A stretch of DNA of 64,000 bases from the NCBI GenBank assembly GCA_012955965.1, contig JABBZI010000014.1, forward strand, positions 40,638 to 104,637, in the 5' to 3' direction. Positions 34,522 through 43,696 of the stretch are shown one piece after another. The translations under genes and the position numbers were made by a program. Within the stretch, counting starts at the first letter, position 1, and the number at the start of each line of letters is the position of its first letter. The notes beneath the pieces are model-generated. The model saw only the letters and a list, made by a program, of their open reading frames with translations, was not told the DNA's origin and did not search any database. The stretch comes from Clostridioides difficile. GTDB taxonomy: Bacteria; Bacillota; Clostridia; Peptostreptococcales; Peptostreptococcaceae.

Positions 34522-35220
34522 TTACTTATTAGCATTCTTTCCAGTGTTAGGTAAAACATTTCCTAGATTTTTTTCTGGTATATTTACATAACTTTCTGGA
34601 ACATCGCCTACTATTATAGTTTCACAAATAGGTATTTGTGCTTTAATTTGCTTTGTTGAAGTTATAAGTGGTATTACTACTTTAACTTGTGTCTGAGCTT
34701 CTAGATATATTCTGTGTCTTGTTTGATTTATACCTGACGATTCAAATTCCGTTTTAAAGTTCACGGATACCGTTCCTATGGGTTCAATAGAAACTTCCAG
34801 TCTAGGACCGTATTTGGCTAATATAGGACTTCCTAATGCTGTTCCTATAGGTATGTAAGAACTTGCTGTTTTAGCTTTTTTTAATTCATCCTGTATTTCT
34901 AAGGCTATTGCAGAGGCAATCTCATTCATCATTATAGTATTTGCTTGTATCATAGTTATTTTACCATTATTATCAAGCTGTATATCCATTAAATCTTCAT
35001 AGTTTATTTTTCCTTCTACCATTTCAGCAACAGCTTTATTTATGGACCTATTTGCTAATTCAAGAGCTTTAGTTTCTGCCAATACTGTTATTGTGGGTCT
35101 TAAAGTTTTATCTATATATATAAAACTGCCTATAAATACAGACAAGAAAAGAATTAACAAAAAAATAGCTACAATTTTTCTAAATTCATTTTTCTTTTTT
35201 CTATCTACTATTCTATTCAA
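34522..35220 (-). CDS. yunB: Sporulation protein YunB
   Basis: A 232-residue protein with one N-terminal transmembrane segment (about 17-36) and the YunB extracellular domain (PIGTALGSPILAKYGPRLEVSIEPIG, ...GINQTRHRIYL.A). YunB is a mother-cell sporulation protein in Bacillus. Start is TTG at 35218-35220, with GGAGGGG upstream. Lies between convergent spoIVB2 and divergent PBP genes, the usual C. difficile arrangement. Confidence 0.9.
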   Translation of the reverse strand: MNRIVDRKKKNEFRKIVAIFLLILFLSVFIGSFIYIDKTLRPTITVLAETKALELANRSINKAVAEMVEGKINYEDLMDIQLDNNGKITMIQANTIMMNEIASAIALEIQDELKKAKTASSYIPIGTALGSPILAKYGPRLEVSIEPIGTVSVNFKTEFESSGINQTRHRIYLEAQTQVKVVIPLITSTKQIKAQIPICETIIVGDVPESYVNIPEKNLGNVLPNTGKNANK

Positions 35221-35397
35221 AATTATCCCCTCCTATTTATTTATATGTAGCTTTAGCATAATTTTTATAATATTTGTCAAAAATAAATAAAATAAAAATA
35301 TAGACTTTTTAATACATTATGTTTATACATATTTACAATGTACAGAATATTATAGCAAATTCATTTTTTCTATTAATTACAAAACTACTCCTATTTG

Positions 35398-35406
35398 TGT
35401 TATAAT
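35398..35406 (+). promoter_or_regulatory. Extended -10 promoter of the PBP gene
   Basis: TGTTATAAT: perfect TATAAT (35401-35406) with TGn extension, 30 bases before the ATG. The -35 region (TACAAA at 35378-35383) is weak. Confidence 0.5.
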
Positions 35407-35435
35407 ATTGCATTAAGTAAGGAGGTTAAAATCTT

Positions 35436-38123
35436 ATGAATAACGATAATGATAAAAATGGAAATAAAATTAGAAGAAAAAAAGTTAGCTCCTCTAGTAA
35501 TACAAATAAACCAATTAATAGAAGTTCAGCTAACAAAACTCGTTCAACAAAAAACAAGAAAAAATCTAAAAAAAGCGATAAATTTAGAAAACTAAGAGTA
35601 TTTGGGATAGTATTTTTAGTTTTACTAGTTGTTGGTACTGCTGGTACTGCTGGTTTAGTATTTGCATCACTAAGAGATGTCTCTCCAGTTACAGAAGCTG
35701 TCTTGGATAAACAGACAAACCAAACAACTACAATTAAATACGCTAATGGAAAGACATTATCTACAGCTCCAAGTGTAAATAAAAAGACACCTGTTCCATT
35801 AGATAAGATTTCAAAACATCTTCAACATGCTGTAATTGCAATAGAAGATGAGCGTTTTTATGAACATAAAGGTGTCGACATTAAAGGTTTATTTAGGTCA
35901 GTATTAAAGACTCTTACAGGTACTAAACAAGGTGGTAGTACTATTCCTATGCAGGTATCCAAAATGTTGTTAACAACTGAACAACAGACTCTACCTCGTA
36001 AAATAAAGGATATTTACTACGCATATGAAATGAGTAAAACAGTAAGTAAAGATAAAATACTAGAAACTTATTTAAATAACTTTTTCGTTGGTAGAGGTCT
36101 AGCAGGTGCTGAGGCTGGTGCACGTGGTTATTTTGATAAATCTGCATCTGACCTTACTATAGCTGAGTCAGCACTTCTTGCTGGTTCAACTAAAAATCCA
36201 TCTAAATTTTCAGCTTATAAAACTTCTAAATTAGATGGAAGTGAAGCTAAAGGTGATTTAGAAAATAAATTATTATTTTTTGTTAACACAACTGATGATG
36301 ATTTAGATGACCCTACAAAAGTAGACTTTGATATGATTGAAAAAATAAAGTCTTGGGAACTTATATCTAACGATACTTATAGACAATTAAAAGCAGGTAC
36401 ATTAGTTGTCAGAAAAGCTGTAAGTAACCCAGAAGCTAAGAAAAGACAAGAAGTTGTTCTAAAGAAAATGTTAGAATTAGGATATATAAAACAAAGTGAA
36501 TATGATGAAGCAATTAAAGCTAAGATAGAAATAAAATTACCCAAATCATCAGACAAAGTTTCTTCATCTGTAGAAGACCTTATTGAAAGTGAAGTTATAA
36601 ATGCTTTAATGGAACAAGGACATACAAATGATGAAGCTCAAAACTTATTCTACAATGGAGGTCTAATTGTAAATACAACTATAGACCCTAAAATGCAAGA
36701 TGCTTTAGAAGAAGAATATGATAAAAATAGCAATTTCCCAGGACATATGGTTGGTCCTGACGGAGTTAGTCAACCGCAATCTGCAATGGTAATCTTAGAT
36801 TATAAAAATGGTGAAATAAGGGCACTAGCTGGAGGAAGAAACATAAGTGGTAGAAAAACTTTAAATCGTGCAACTAACCCTCATCAACCAGGTTCTGCTA
36901 TAAAACCTCTTGCAATTTATACACCAGCTATTGATACATTAAAAATCACACAATCAACTTCTCTAAGTGATGCTAGAGGAGGATATAAGTTTGAAGAGAA
37001 CACCAAATGGAACCCAAGAACTACTACTGCTGGTCATGGTTCTATGAGTTTACGTAGAGCACTTGCTAAATCTTCAAATACAATAGCTGTAAAAACTGCT
37101 GAGATGCTTGGAGATTCTTATGATGAATGTATAGATATAATGATGGACTACTTAAAGAACTTTGGTATAACTACTGTGAAGAATAGTCAATCAGGAGCAA
37201 CTGATAGACAATTCCCTTCATTAACATTAGGTGGTATGGCAAATGGTATTACTCCACTTCAGATGGCTGCTGCTTATGGTACATTAGCAAATCAAGGAGT
37301 GTATGTAGAACCATCAATTTTCACTACTATAACTACTTTTGATGGTCAATTATTAGTTAAAAATGCTCCTGAAGAACATAAAGTTGTAGAACCTGAAGTA
37401 GCTTATGTTGTTACAGATATGTTGGAAAGTGTAATTACTGAAGGTACTGGTAGTATTGCAACACTTCCAAATGGAATGCCTGTAGCAGGTAAAACTGGTA
37501 CTACAAATAGTGCATACGACGCTTGGTTTGTTGGTTACACTCCTTATTATGTTGGAGCAACATATATCGGAGATGATGCTGGAAGAAAAGATGATTCTGG
37601 TAACACCATAAAACGTAGAGAAGTTCCACATGGAAGTACTAGTACTGCAAAATTATGGGAAAAAATCATGACAAAGATACATGCTAACTTAACAGTAACT
37701 GAGTTTGAAGTTCCTAAAAATGTATATTTCACAAAAATTAATTTAGATGATGGAGGAAAGCAGTCTTCTGGCTCTAAAGCAGCATTTATTGAAGGTACTG
37801 CTCCTACTAAAGTAAGTTCTCAACCATCATCTGAAGATACAAAGAAACCAGATAATAATCAACAGGAAGAAGATAATAACAACAACAATAATTCAGGTAA
37901 TAATGGTGGTGGCTCTACTCCTCCTGATAATGGTGGAAACAATAATGGTGGTTCTACTACCCCTCCTGATAATGGTGGAAATAACAATGGTGGTTCTACT
38001 ACCCCTCCTGATAACGGTGGAAATAATAATAGTGGTGGCTCTACTCCTCCTGATAGTGGTGGAAATAACAATAGTGGTGGCTCTACTAATACACCTGATG
38101 GTGGTGGTACCCCTGCAACTTAA
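35436..38123 (+). CDS. pbp1: Class A penicillin-binding protein (transglycosylase/transpeptidase)
   Basis: An 895-residue bifunctional PBP. A basic cytoplasmic tail (1-52), one transmembrane helix (about 55-77), GT51 transglycosylase with catalytic Glu in EDERF at 137-141 and QGGSTIPMQ, then transpeptidase with active Ser487 in SAIK, SSN, and K686-T-G. The C terminus (about 790-895) is a Gly/Asn/Pro/Asp/Thr-rich tail of near-perfect repeats likely to be disordered or wall-spanning. In C. difficile this is, as I recall, the main class A PBP. RBS AAGGAGG; ends at a strong terminator. Confidence 0.94.
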   Translation: MNNDNDKNGNKIRRKKVSSSSNTNKPINRSSANKTRSTKNKKKSKKSDKFRKLRVFGIVFLVLLVVGTAGTAGLVFASLRDVSPVTEAVLDKQTNQTTTIKYANGKTLSTAPSVNKKTPVPLDKISKHLQHAVIAIEDERFYEHKGVDIKGLFRSVLKTLTGTKQGGSTIPMQVSKMLLTTEQQTLPRKIKDIYYAYEMSKTVSKDKILETYLNNFFVGRGLAGAEAGARGYFDKSASDLTIAESALLAGSTKNPSKFSAYKTSKLDGSEAKGDLENKLLFFVNTTDDDLDDPTKVDFDMIEKIKSWELISNDTYRQLKAGTLVVRKAVSNPEAKKRQEVVLKKMLELGYIKQSEYDEAIKAKIEIKLPKSSDKVSSSVEDLIESEVINALMEQGHTNDEAQNLFYNGGLIVNTTIDPKMQDALEEEYDKNSNFPGHMVGPDGVSQPQSAMVILDYKNGEIRALAGGRNISGRKTLNRATNPHQPGSAIKPLAIYTPAIDTLKITQSTSLSDARGGYKFEENTKWNPRTTTAGHGSMSLRRALAKSSNTIAVKTAEMLGDSYDECIDIMMDYLKNFGITTVKNSQSGATDRQFPSLTLGGMANGITPLQMAAAYGTLANQGVYVEPSIFTTITTFDGQLLVKNAPEEHKVVEPEVAYVVTDMLESVITEGTGSIATLPNGMPVAGKTGTTNSAYDAWFVGYTPYYVGATYIGDDAGRKDDSGNTIKRREVPHGSTSTAKLWEKIMTKIHANLTVTEFEVPKNVYFTKINLDDGGKQSSGSKAAFIEGTAPTKVSSQPSSEDTKKPDNNQQEEDNNNNNNSGNNGGGSTPPDNGGNNNGGSTTPPDNGGNNNGGSTTPPDNGGNNNSGGSTPPDSGGNNNSGGSTNTPDGGGTPAT
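37905..38110 (+). repeat. Tandem ~42-base repeats coding the PBP tail
   Basis: About four and a half copies of a unit coding GGSTTPPDNGGNNN, with small variants (S for N, one-residue insertions). The copies are highly similar in DNA, the state in which copy number changes by slippage. Confidence 0.8.
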
Positions 38124-38155
38124 GTTAACAAAAACTAAAATATAAATAAAAATAT

Positions 38156-38204
38156 AAGGAGTGTTTCATAGATGATTTTTTAAATTATCTATGAAACACT
38201 CCTT
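38156..38204 (+). terminator. Terminator of the PBP gene
   Basis: AAGGAGTGTTTCATAGAT (38156-38173) pairs perfectly over 18 bases with its complement at 38187-38204, followed by TTTATA on the plus strand. Confidence 0.85.
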
Positions 38205-38292
38205 TTTATAATTACATCATATAACTTATTCCTAGTTGTTAAAATATCCCATACAGTTATATCACAAATTTATAGACTTAATTCCATTCTAA

Positions 38293-39228
38293 TTACTGTA
38301 TGCCAAATGTCTGAAATCTATTTAATTTACCATATTTTTTAATAAGCACTTCCCATTCTTCTCTATCGTAGAAATCACACTTATTTTTCCCAAATAGCTT
38401 GGCAACTTCTATTGCAAACCTACCTGCTGAATCTAAATCACTAAAATTGGTTGCACCTGTAGCACATCCAGCAACAGGCATCTCTGTAGTAATTGCTACT
38501 CCTACTACTGGTGCATCTGTAGCAACTGCTGGTTGTAAAATACTATTTAAATGATATAGATTGTTTCCATATGGTGTTATATCTTGAATTGATAGTGGGA
38601 ATACAAATGGAGCTTTTCCAGTAACAGTCTGCATAATATCCAAAAGATTGTCACTAGTTTTTAATATGTAACCTTCCTTAACAGTTGGTGATATTGCAAA
38701 ACCTCTACTATTGATTACTCTATTTCCTTTAGTCGTATCTATTGAAAGTATTGCATCACAACTATTATCAACTTCATTTTCATTCATAGTCATCATATCT
38801 ATTGGTGAATCCATAAAGGGTGTAGGGTGATGCTCTCTAGTTGGTGCATCTGGGCAAATATGAGTTGATATTATAACATCCCCATCTAATATGTCTCCCT
38901 TTTTTTGCATATCCAAAAGTCTCGCTGCAACTGCAATCGCTATTAATGCTCCGTCACCATCTGATACAAAGCCTGTTACCTCTGGTCTTGCTCCAATCCC
39001 ACCTAGTCTACCTAAAATTCCAAGAGTAGGTGCATATCCACCATTTGATTTGCCATTCTTACCAGGTATTGTAAGTTTGACTAAATCTGTTGAACCTTTA
39101 CTTGAAGACAATTCTTTGACTGTTACATCTACTTCACCATAAGATTGTAAATAAGACTTTACTTCTTCTCCATTAGCGGTTGCTTTATCTAAAATGTCAT
39201 AAACCTCTATTACTTGTTTTAATATCAT
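38293..39228 (-). CDS. DUF1177 family protein
   Basis: A 311-residue protein recognised as DUF1177 (motifs: GKNGKSNGGYAPTLGILGRLGG, HICPDAPTREHHPTPFMDSP, GATNFSDLDSAGRFAIEVAK). His/Asp-rich motifs in the middle suggest a metal-dependent hydrolase-like site, but no function is established. Last gene of the four-gene LacI-controlled unit; 48 bases after the M20 amidohydrolase, so it may act on the same substrate. Confidence 0.8.
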   Translation of the reverse strand: MILKQVIEVYDILDKATANGEEVKSYLQSYGEVDVTVKELSSSKGSTDLVKLTIPGKNGKSNGGYAPTLGILGRLGGIGARPEVTGFVSDGDGALIAIAVAARLLDMQKKGDILDGDVIISTHICPDAPTREHHPTPFMDSPIDMMTMNENEVDNSCDAILSIDTTKGNRVINSRGFAISPTVKEGYILKTSDNLLDIMQTVTGKAPFVFPLSIQDITPYGNNLYHLNSILQPAVATDAPVVGVAITTEMPVAGCATGATNFSDLDSAGRFAIEVAKLFGKNKCDFYDREEWEVLIKKYGKLNRFQTFGIQ

Positions 39229-39276
39229 GTCTAATCTAATTTCCTTTCTTATATATATTTTAAAATTATATATTAT

Positions 39277-40416
39277 TTACTTATATAAAACATCTACTCC
39301 ACACATTGCTAGTACTTTAATTGCTTTTATAAGTGCTACTTTGCCTTCTTCACCACCAGCTGCAACAGCAAATTCATCTGTATGAGTTGCAGTATCTTCT
39401 TTTAATTTAATATATGCTTGTATTGCAGGTATCTCATGAGTTAAATTTCCAGTATCAGTTGACCCAATACCCTGACTTAAATCTCTTTCAACATAATTCT
39501 CACCTAACACTTCAAAATTATTTCTAACTATATTCACTAATTCTGAGTCATTTTTAATTTCTTTGTATACTTCATCTAATTGAACTACCTCTACATTAGT
39601 TCCAGTAGAAATTGCTGCTCCTTTAGCACAATTTCTAAGCATATCACAAATCTCATTTAAGTACTCTATACTTAAAGCTCGTACATTAAATATAGCTGTA
39701 GATTTTTCAGGAATTATATTATGTATGCTACCTCCATCAGTTATAATCCCATGTACCCTTGCATAATCTTTAAGATGCAATCTCATGCTATTTACACTGT
39801 TAAACAATGCTATTACTCCACTTAAGGCACTTTTCCCTTCCCAAGGGTAAGCAGCTGCATGAGATGCCTTTCCAATAAAATCAAATTTTAAATTAACTTG
39901 AGCAAATGATATGTCATCAGGCATTGAAGCATCACTTGGGTGTAAGATTAATGCAGCATCTACATCTTTGAATACACCTTCTTTAATCATAGTTATTTTT
40001 CCGCCTACTCTTTCCTCTGCAGGTGTTCCAAATACTTTTACAGTTCCCTCTATATTGTGTTTTTTCATTATTTCTTTTAATATGATACCAGCACCAACAG
40101 AACTTGTACCTATAATATTATGCCCACATGCATGTCCCATCCCTGGAAGTGCATCATACTCAGCTAAAAAAGCTACTGTTTTTCCAGTCCCATTTGAATA
40201 GACAGCTTCAAAAGATGTCTCCAATCCTCCTACGCCTTTAGTTACATCGAATCCATTTTCTTCTAATAAATCACATAATGCTTTTTGTGACTTATATTCT
40301 TCAAATGCCAATTCTGGATTTGCAAATAAGTAATCAGATACCTTTTCAAATGATGTCTTTTTTTCTTCAGATAATACCTTTATTTCCTCTTTGATTTTTA
40401 ATTTTAATTCATTCAT
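39277..40416 (-). CDS. M20-family amidohydrolase (AbgB-like)
   Basis: A 379-residue metal-dependent amidohydrolase. Metal-binding segments ALPGMGHACGHN and GTPAEERVGGK, plus HPSD and the dimerisation domain GKASHAAAYPWEGKSAL, match M20D/AbgB-type enzymes that hydrolyse N-acyl amino acids or p-aminobenzoyl-glutamate. Follows the DUF3100 and small membrane protein genes, which may import the substrate. RBS AAGGAGG. Confidence 0.9.
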   Translation of the reverse strand: MNELKLKIKEEIKVLSEEKKTSFEKVSDYLFANPELAFEEYKSQKALCDLLEENGFDVTKGVGGLETSFEAVYSNGTGKTVAFLAEYDALPGMGHACGHNIIGTSSVGAGIILKEIMKKHNIEGTVKVFGTPAEERVGGKITMIKEGVFKDVDAALILHPSDASMPDDISFAQVNLKFDFIGKASHAAAYPWEGKSALSGVIALFNSVNSMRLHLKDYARVHGIITDGGSIHNIIPEKSTAIFNVRALSIEYLNEICDMLRNCAKGAAISTGTNVEVVQLDEVYKEIKNDSELVNIVRNNFEVLGENYVERDLSQGIGSTDTGNLTHEIPAIQAYIKLKEDTATHTDEFAVAAGGEEGKVALIKAIKVLAMCGVDVLYK

Positions 40417-40430
40417 GTTTACCTACCTCC

Positions 40431-40895
40431 TTAAAGCATTCCATTTAATCTTAAAACTGTTTGAGATATAAAAGCAGAACCAAAGTAAGTAGATGTCATA
40501 ACTATAAATGATATAACTACTAACTTCCAGCTCAATGTTTTTAATATATCCAATTGGTTCCCTACAGAAATTCCTGCAAAGGCTAACAGTGGTGTTACTG
40601 TAGACATAAAATTGATTTTACCTACATTAGTTGCTATAATATCTCCCACTGGTGATATTGGAAGTGATAAAACGAATGCAACCAAAGTAGCCCATGCAAA
40701 ACCTGGTAAATTAGGTTTTTTAACAAAGTTCTTAATTATAATAGCAACTATAACTAACAAAAAACCAAATATACTTCCAATTAATAAATCCTTCGCCTGA
40801 GTCTTAAGTGCTATCATTTGTCCAAAGCAAATAATAATATATATAAACAGTACTATTTTTATCTGTTCTATAATAGTCTTAAAAGTCTTTTCCAT
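40431..40895 (-). CDS. Small membrane protein (transport partner of DUF3100?)
   Basis: A 154-residue protein with four or five hydrophobic segments (about 12-30, 38-58, 66-82, 95-108, 122-142). I do not recognise a named family. It lies between DUF3100 and the amidohydrolase with 14 bases on each side, so it is co-expressed and probably one part of a two-component permease with the DUF3100 protein. Confidence 0.7.
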   Translation of the reverse strand: MEKTFKTIIEQIKIVLFIYIIICFGQMIALKTQAKDLLIGSIFGFLLVIVAIIIKNFVKKPNLPGFAWATLVAFVLSLPISPVGDIIATNVGKINFMSTVTPLLAFAGISVGNQLDILKTLSWKLVVISFIVMTSTYFGSAFISQTVLRLNGML

Positions 40896-40909
40896 ACATA
40901 CACCCTCCT

Positions 40910-41749
40910 TTATAAGTCATTACTTGTTTTTGTTTTTCTTCCTCTAAATCTCTCGATAATTGGTGCTACTTTACTATAATAATAATTGGCTACTGGTAAA
41001 GATAAAAATAACTCTATATATATTCCAGTAACAGCTGTAATTAAACCACTAGTTGCTGAGTATGCTAAAATCTGTTCCGACATCTGTGGAACCGTATTCA
41101 TTAATGAAGCTGTTGCAGCTCCCATCATCGAACCACTACCCATTCCTGATGCCATTGCTAAAGCATATGGATGAAATCCTAAAAGTACACCTACTGGTGC
41201 TAAAAATGAGAATAATAATGTTCCAAATATACTACCACTTATGTAAGTTCCTAATGTTCCTATACCTTCTGGTGAATTTAATCCATACTTATCTCCAATA
41301 ATTCCTAGTGCTGTGTCACGACATAATGAAAAAGTACCTCCTAATGCACTTCTTCCAAGACCTAATGCAACTCCAACAGGTAATGCAATCAACATTGTAC
41401 CCATATGACCAAATTCTTGTAATAAAAGTGCTGGTCCTGCTTGAAGTAATATACCAACTTTAGGACCTGCATTGATTCCAAACATTATTCCTAATGGATA
41501 TAGTGTTAAAGATAACAAATATGGAGACACATTTATTTCATTATCTCCTATAAACTTTTTTAGAGCTGGTATAACTCGTCCTAATAAATGAGGTGAAACA
41601 GCCATCCCTATGAAGATAGCCCACAGTATACTAAGTAAAGTTATATTAATCCCCATAACTTTAAATGAAATAGGACCGATTAATTCCGCCAATATTGTGA
41701 TTATAAAGGCAGCTATTATGGCATTTCTAATCCCTGCTTTTTCTTTCAT
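40910..41749 (-). CDS. DUF3100 membrane protein, putative permease
   Basis: A 279-residue integral membrane protein with about eight hydrophobic segments, recognised as DUF3100 (GISV.., FGINAGPKVGILLQAGPALLLQEFGHMGT, GRSALGGTFSLCRDTALGIIGDKYGL, GMGSGSMMGAATASL). No experimental role known to me; operon context with an M20 amidohydrolase suggests uptake of a dipeptide-like or acylated amino acid. First gene of the unit; a cre/LacI-type operator lies upstream. RBS AAGGAGG. Confidence 0.82.
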   Translation of the reverse strand: MKEKAGIRNAIIAAFIITILAELIGPISFKVMGINITLLSILWAIFIGMAVSPHLLGRVIPALKKFIGDNEINVSPYLLSLTLYPLGIMFGINAGPKVGILLQAGPALLLQEFGHMGTMLIALPVGVALGLGRSALGGTFSLCRDTALGIIGDKYGLNSPEGIGTLGTYISGSIFGTLLFSFLAPVGVLLGFHPYALAMASGMGSGSMMGAATASLMNTVPQMSEQILAYSATSGLITAVTGIYIELFLSLPVANYYYSKVAPIIERFRGRKTKTSNDL

Positions 41750-42124
41750 TTCTATACCTCCTTGTAATTTTTATAATTTTCTTATAATATAATTGTTAGT
41801 GATTTTATTATATAACCTATTATTGATAATGTATAATATATATTATTCATCATTTTTATATACTTTTAGTTATGAATCAAAATAAGACACTACAGATTCA
41901 TGATATAAAACGCAAATAATTTATCAACTTATATTATCTAGATAGTAAATTATTAACTAATCTAACAAAATCTTCTGATACTTTTATGAAAACGTTCTAA
42001 ATAAATAAAGGAGTACAATGTACTGATATACACTGACTCCTTTTAATCTCAATTCATATTATTTTTTAGATTAATTTGTACAAATTATAATACTTAAAAT
42101 ACATTTGTAATACTTAAAATTTTA
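41750..42124. promoter_or_regulatory. Control region of the DUF3100 operon
   Basis: 375 AT-rich bases. A LacI/CcpA-like operator TGAAAACGTTCTAA lies at 41987-42000 (one mismatch to the cre consensus). The lacI terminator follows at 42007-42043 (AAAGGAGT with ACTCCTTT; minus-strand tail TTTATTTATTT). No other element stands out. Confidence 0.6.
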
Positions 42125-43141
42125 CTATTTTATTCTTTTAACACTATTTCGTATTATTAATCTTGGATATAGTTTTCTTGGAATATGTTCTGTTCCTTTT
42201 TTATTTATTATATTCACTAGACTGTCTACTCCATTTTTTATAACTTGTTCTCTTGGGTCATCTATTGTTGATAAATGAGACCTAAAATATGATATTAATT
42301 CAATATTATTATATCCTATTATAGAAATGTCTTCTGGTACATTTATACCATAAGTAGTTTTTAATTCTTGTATTATAGAAATTGCTGGTACATCTTGTTG
42401 TACAAATATAGCTGATGCTTTTTTTATTTTATCAATATGTTTTTCTAACAACTCAACTTGAGATTCAAAATCCATTTTAGATTCAATAACCTCAGTCTTT
42501 AAATTTGCCTCTTCCATAGCATTCAAATATCCCTTTGTTCTATCTTCATGCATTTTTGAATTTTTATCATCTGAAGTTATTGTTATTATATCCTTATGAC
42601 CATGGTCAATTAAGTGCTTCGTAGCTATATAACCACCATACACGTTATCATCCCAAAAAAAATTGTCTACTTCTCCTACAAAAGATGGTTTAAAATATAT
42701 AAATACATGTGGAAAATTATTATCTTTTAAAAATTCATACTCTTCTTTTTTTATTGATTGAGACACAATTACTAATCCATCTACCATCTGTCCATTAACC
42801 ATTTTATATACATTACTGTCGCCACTAATGTTATTATTAGGTTGTATTATAAAGTCGTATTTATTAGTCTCAATAGAATTTATAGAACTGTCCATTATAT
42901 CACTAAAAAACTTTCTAGTATCTTGGTGATTAAAATTATTTGAAAAGATTACCCCGATTCTATTTGTTTCTTTTTTTGCTAGATTTCTTGCATTTACATT
43001 AAAATGGAACCCTAGTCTATTAGCCTCTTCTACTACTTTCTTTTTTGTTTTTTCAGATACATTAGGATTATTGTTTAAGCACCTAGAAACGGTTGAATAA
43101 CTGATACCTAGATTCCTTGCAATATCTTTAATAGTTACCAT
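42125..43141 (-). CDS. LacI-family transcriptional regulator (second)
   Basis: A 338-residue regulator with an N-terminal LacI helix-turn-helix (TIKDIARNLGISYSTVSRCLNNNPNVS) and a ligand-binding domain. It lies upstream of the DUF3100 operon in the same direction. Sites with the core AAACGTT lie before both its own gene (43221-43234) and that operon (41987-42000), so autoregulation and control of the operon are likely. RBS GTAGGGGAT. Confidence 0.92.
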   Translation of the reverse strand: MVTIKDIARNLGISYSTVSRCLNNNPNVSEKTKKKVVEEANRLGFHFNVNARNLAKKETNRIGVIFSNNFNHQDTRKFFSDIMDSSINSIETNKYDFIIQPNNNISGDSNVYKMVNGQMVDGLVIVSQSIKKEEYEFLKDNNFPHVFIYFKPSFVGEVDNFFWDDNVYGGYIATKHLIDHGHKDIITITSDDKNSKMHEDRTKGYLNAMEEANLKTEVIESKMDFESQVELLEKHIDKIKKASAIFVQQDVPAISIIQELKTTYGINVPEDISIIGYNNIELISYFRSHLSTIDDPREQVIKNGVDSLVNIINKKGTEHIPRKLYPRLIIRNSVKRIK

Positions 43142-43220
43142 CTTTATCCCCTACTTCACTTCATTTTATTTTGATAATATAATACTACACCATGTTGTAA
43201 ATAATTGTCAACTTCAATTA

Positions 43221-43234
43221 TGTAAACGTTTCTT
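43221..43234. promoter_or_regulatory. Operator-like site upstream of lacI
   Basis: TGTAAACGTTTCTT with an AAACGTTT core palindrome, 80 bases before the regulator start; matches the core of the site at 41987-42000. Confidence 0.6.
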
Positions 43235-43246
43235 TATATAAAAAAT

Positions 43247-43271
43247 AGGTAGAATCCAAAAGATATCTACC
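43247..43271 (-). terminator. Terminator of the spoVA operon
   Basis: On the minus strand GGTAGA (43266-43271) pairs with TCTACC (43248-43253), followed by TATTTTTTATA, 50 bases after the spoVAE stop. Confidence 0.7.
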
Positions 43272-43321
43272 CATTTTATAAAAAACTATTATTTTAAATT
43301 TTATTATTTTTTAAGTGATAT

Positions 43322-43684
43322 TTATGGTTTCGCTTTTGGTGTAAATACTACTGACATAATGTATCCAAAGAATATAGCAGCTGCTATTCCACCAGCTGTA
43401 GCAGTTGTCCCACCTAAGAAAATACCTAAAAAACCATCACTTTGAATTGACTTTATTACCCCTGTAGCAAGTGAATATCCAAATCCTATTATAGGAACTG
43501 TTGCACCTGCTGCTGCAAACTTAACTAATGGTTCGTAAAGACCTAGAAAAGTTAAAACTACACCAGATGTTACATATGTTACCATAACATATGGGGTTTG
43601 CATTTTAAAATAATCCATCATTACTTGGGCTATTAAACATATAATTCCACCTACAATAAATACTCTTACATAGTCCATTAACAT
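43322..43684 (-). CDS. spoVAE: Stage V sporulation protein AE
   Basis: A 120-residue membrane protein with four hydrophobic segments and the SpoVAC/AE-family core GFGYSLATGVIKSI. Part of the channel that moves Ca-dipicolinate into the forespore and out at germination. The longest frame uses GTG at 43691-43693, but AGGAAG spacing favours ATG at 43682-43684. Twelve bases after spoVAD; own terminator follows. Confidence 0.93.
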   Translation of the reverse strand: MLMDYVRVFIVGGIICLIAQVMMDYFKMQTPYVMVTYVTSGVVLTFLGLYEPLVKFAAAGATVPIIGFGYSLATGVIKSIQSDGFLGIFLGGTTATAGGIAAAIFFGYIMSVVFTPKAKP

Positions 43685-43696
43685 ATATATCACTTC

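Noticed and set aside
37905..38110. Regular repeats considered as a CRISPR array
   Set aside because: The repeats are in frame inside the PBP coding sequence, lack unique spacers and code a Gly/Asn/Pro tail.
37859..38145. Extra frames through the PBP repeats on both strands
   Set aside because: They are shadows of the repetitive coding sequence, with low-complexity products.
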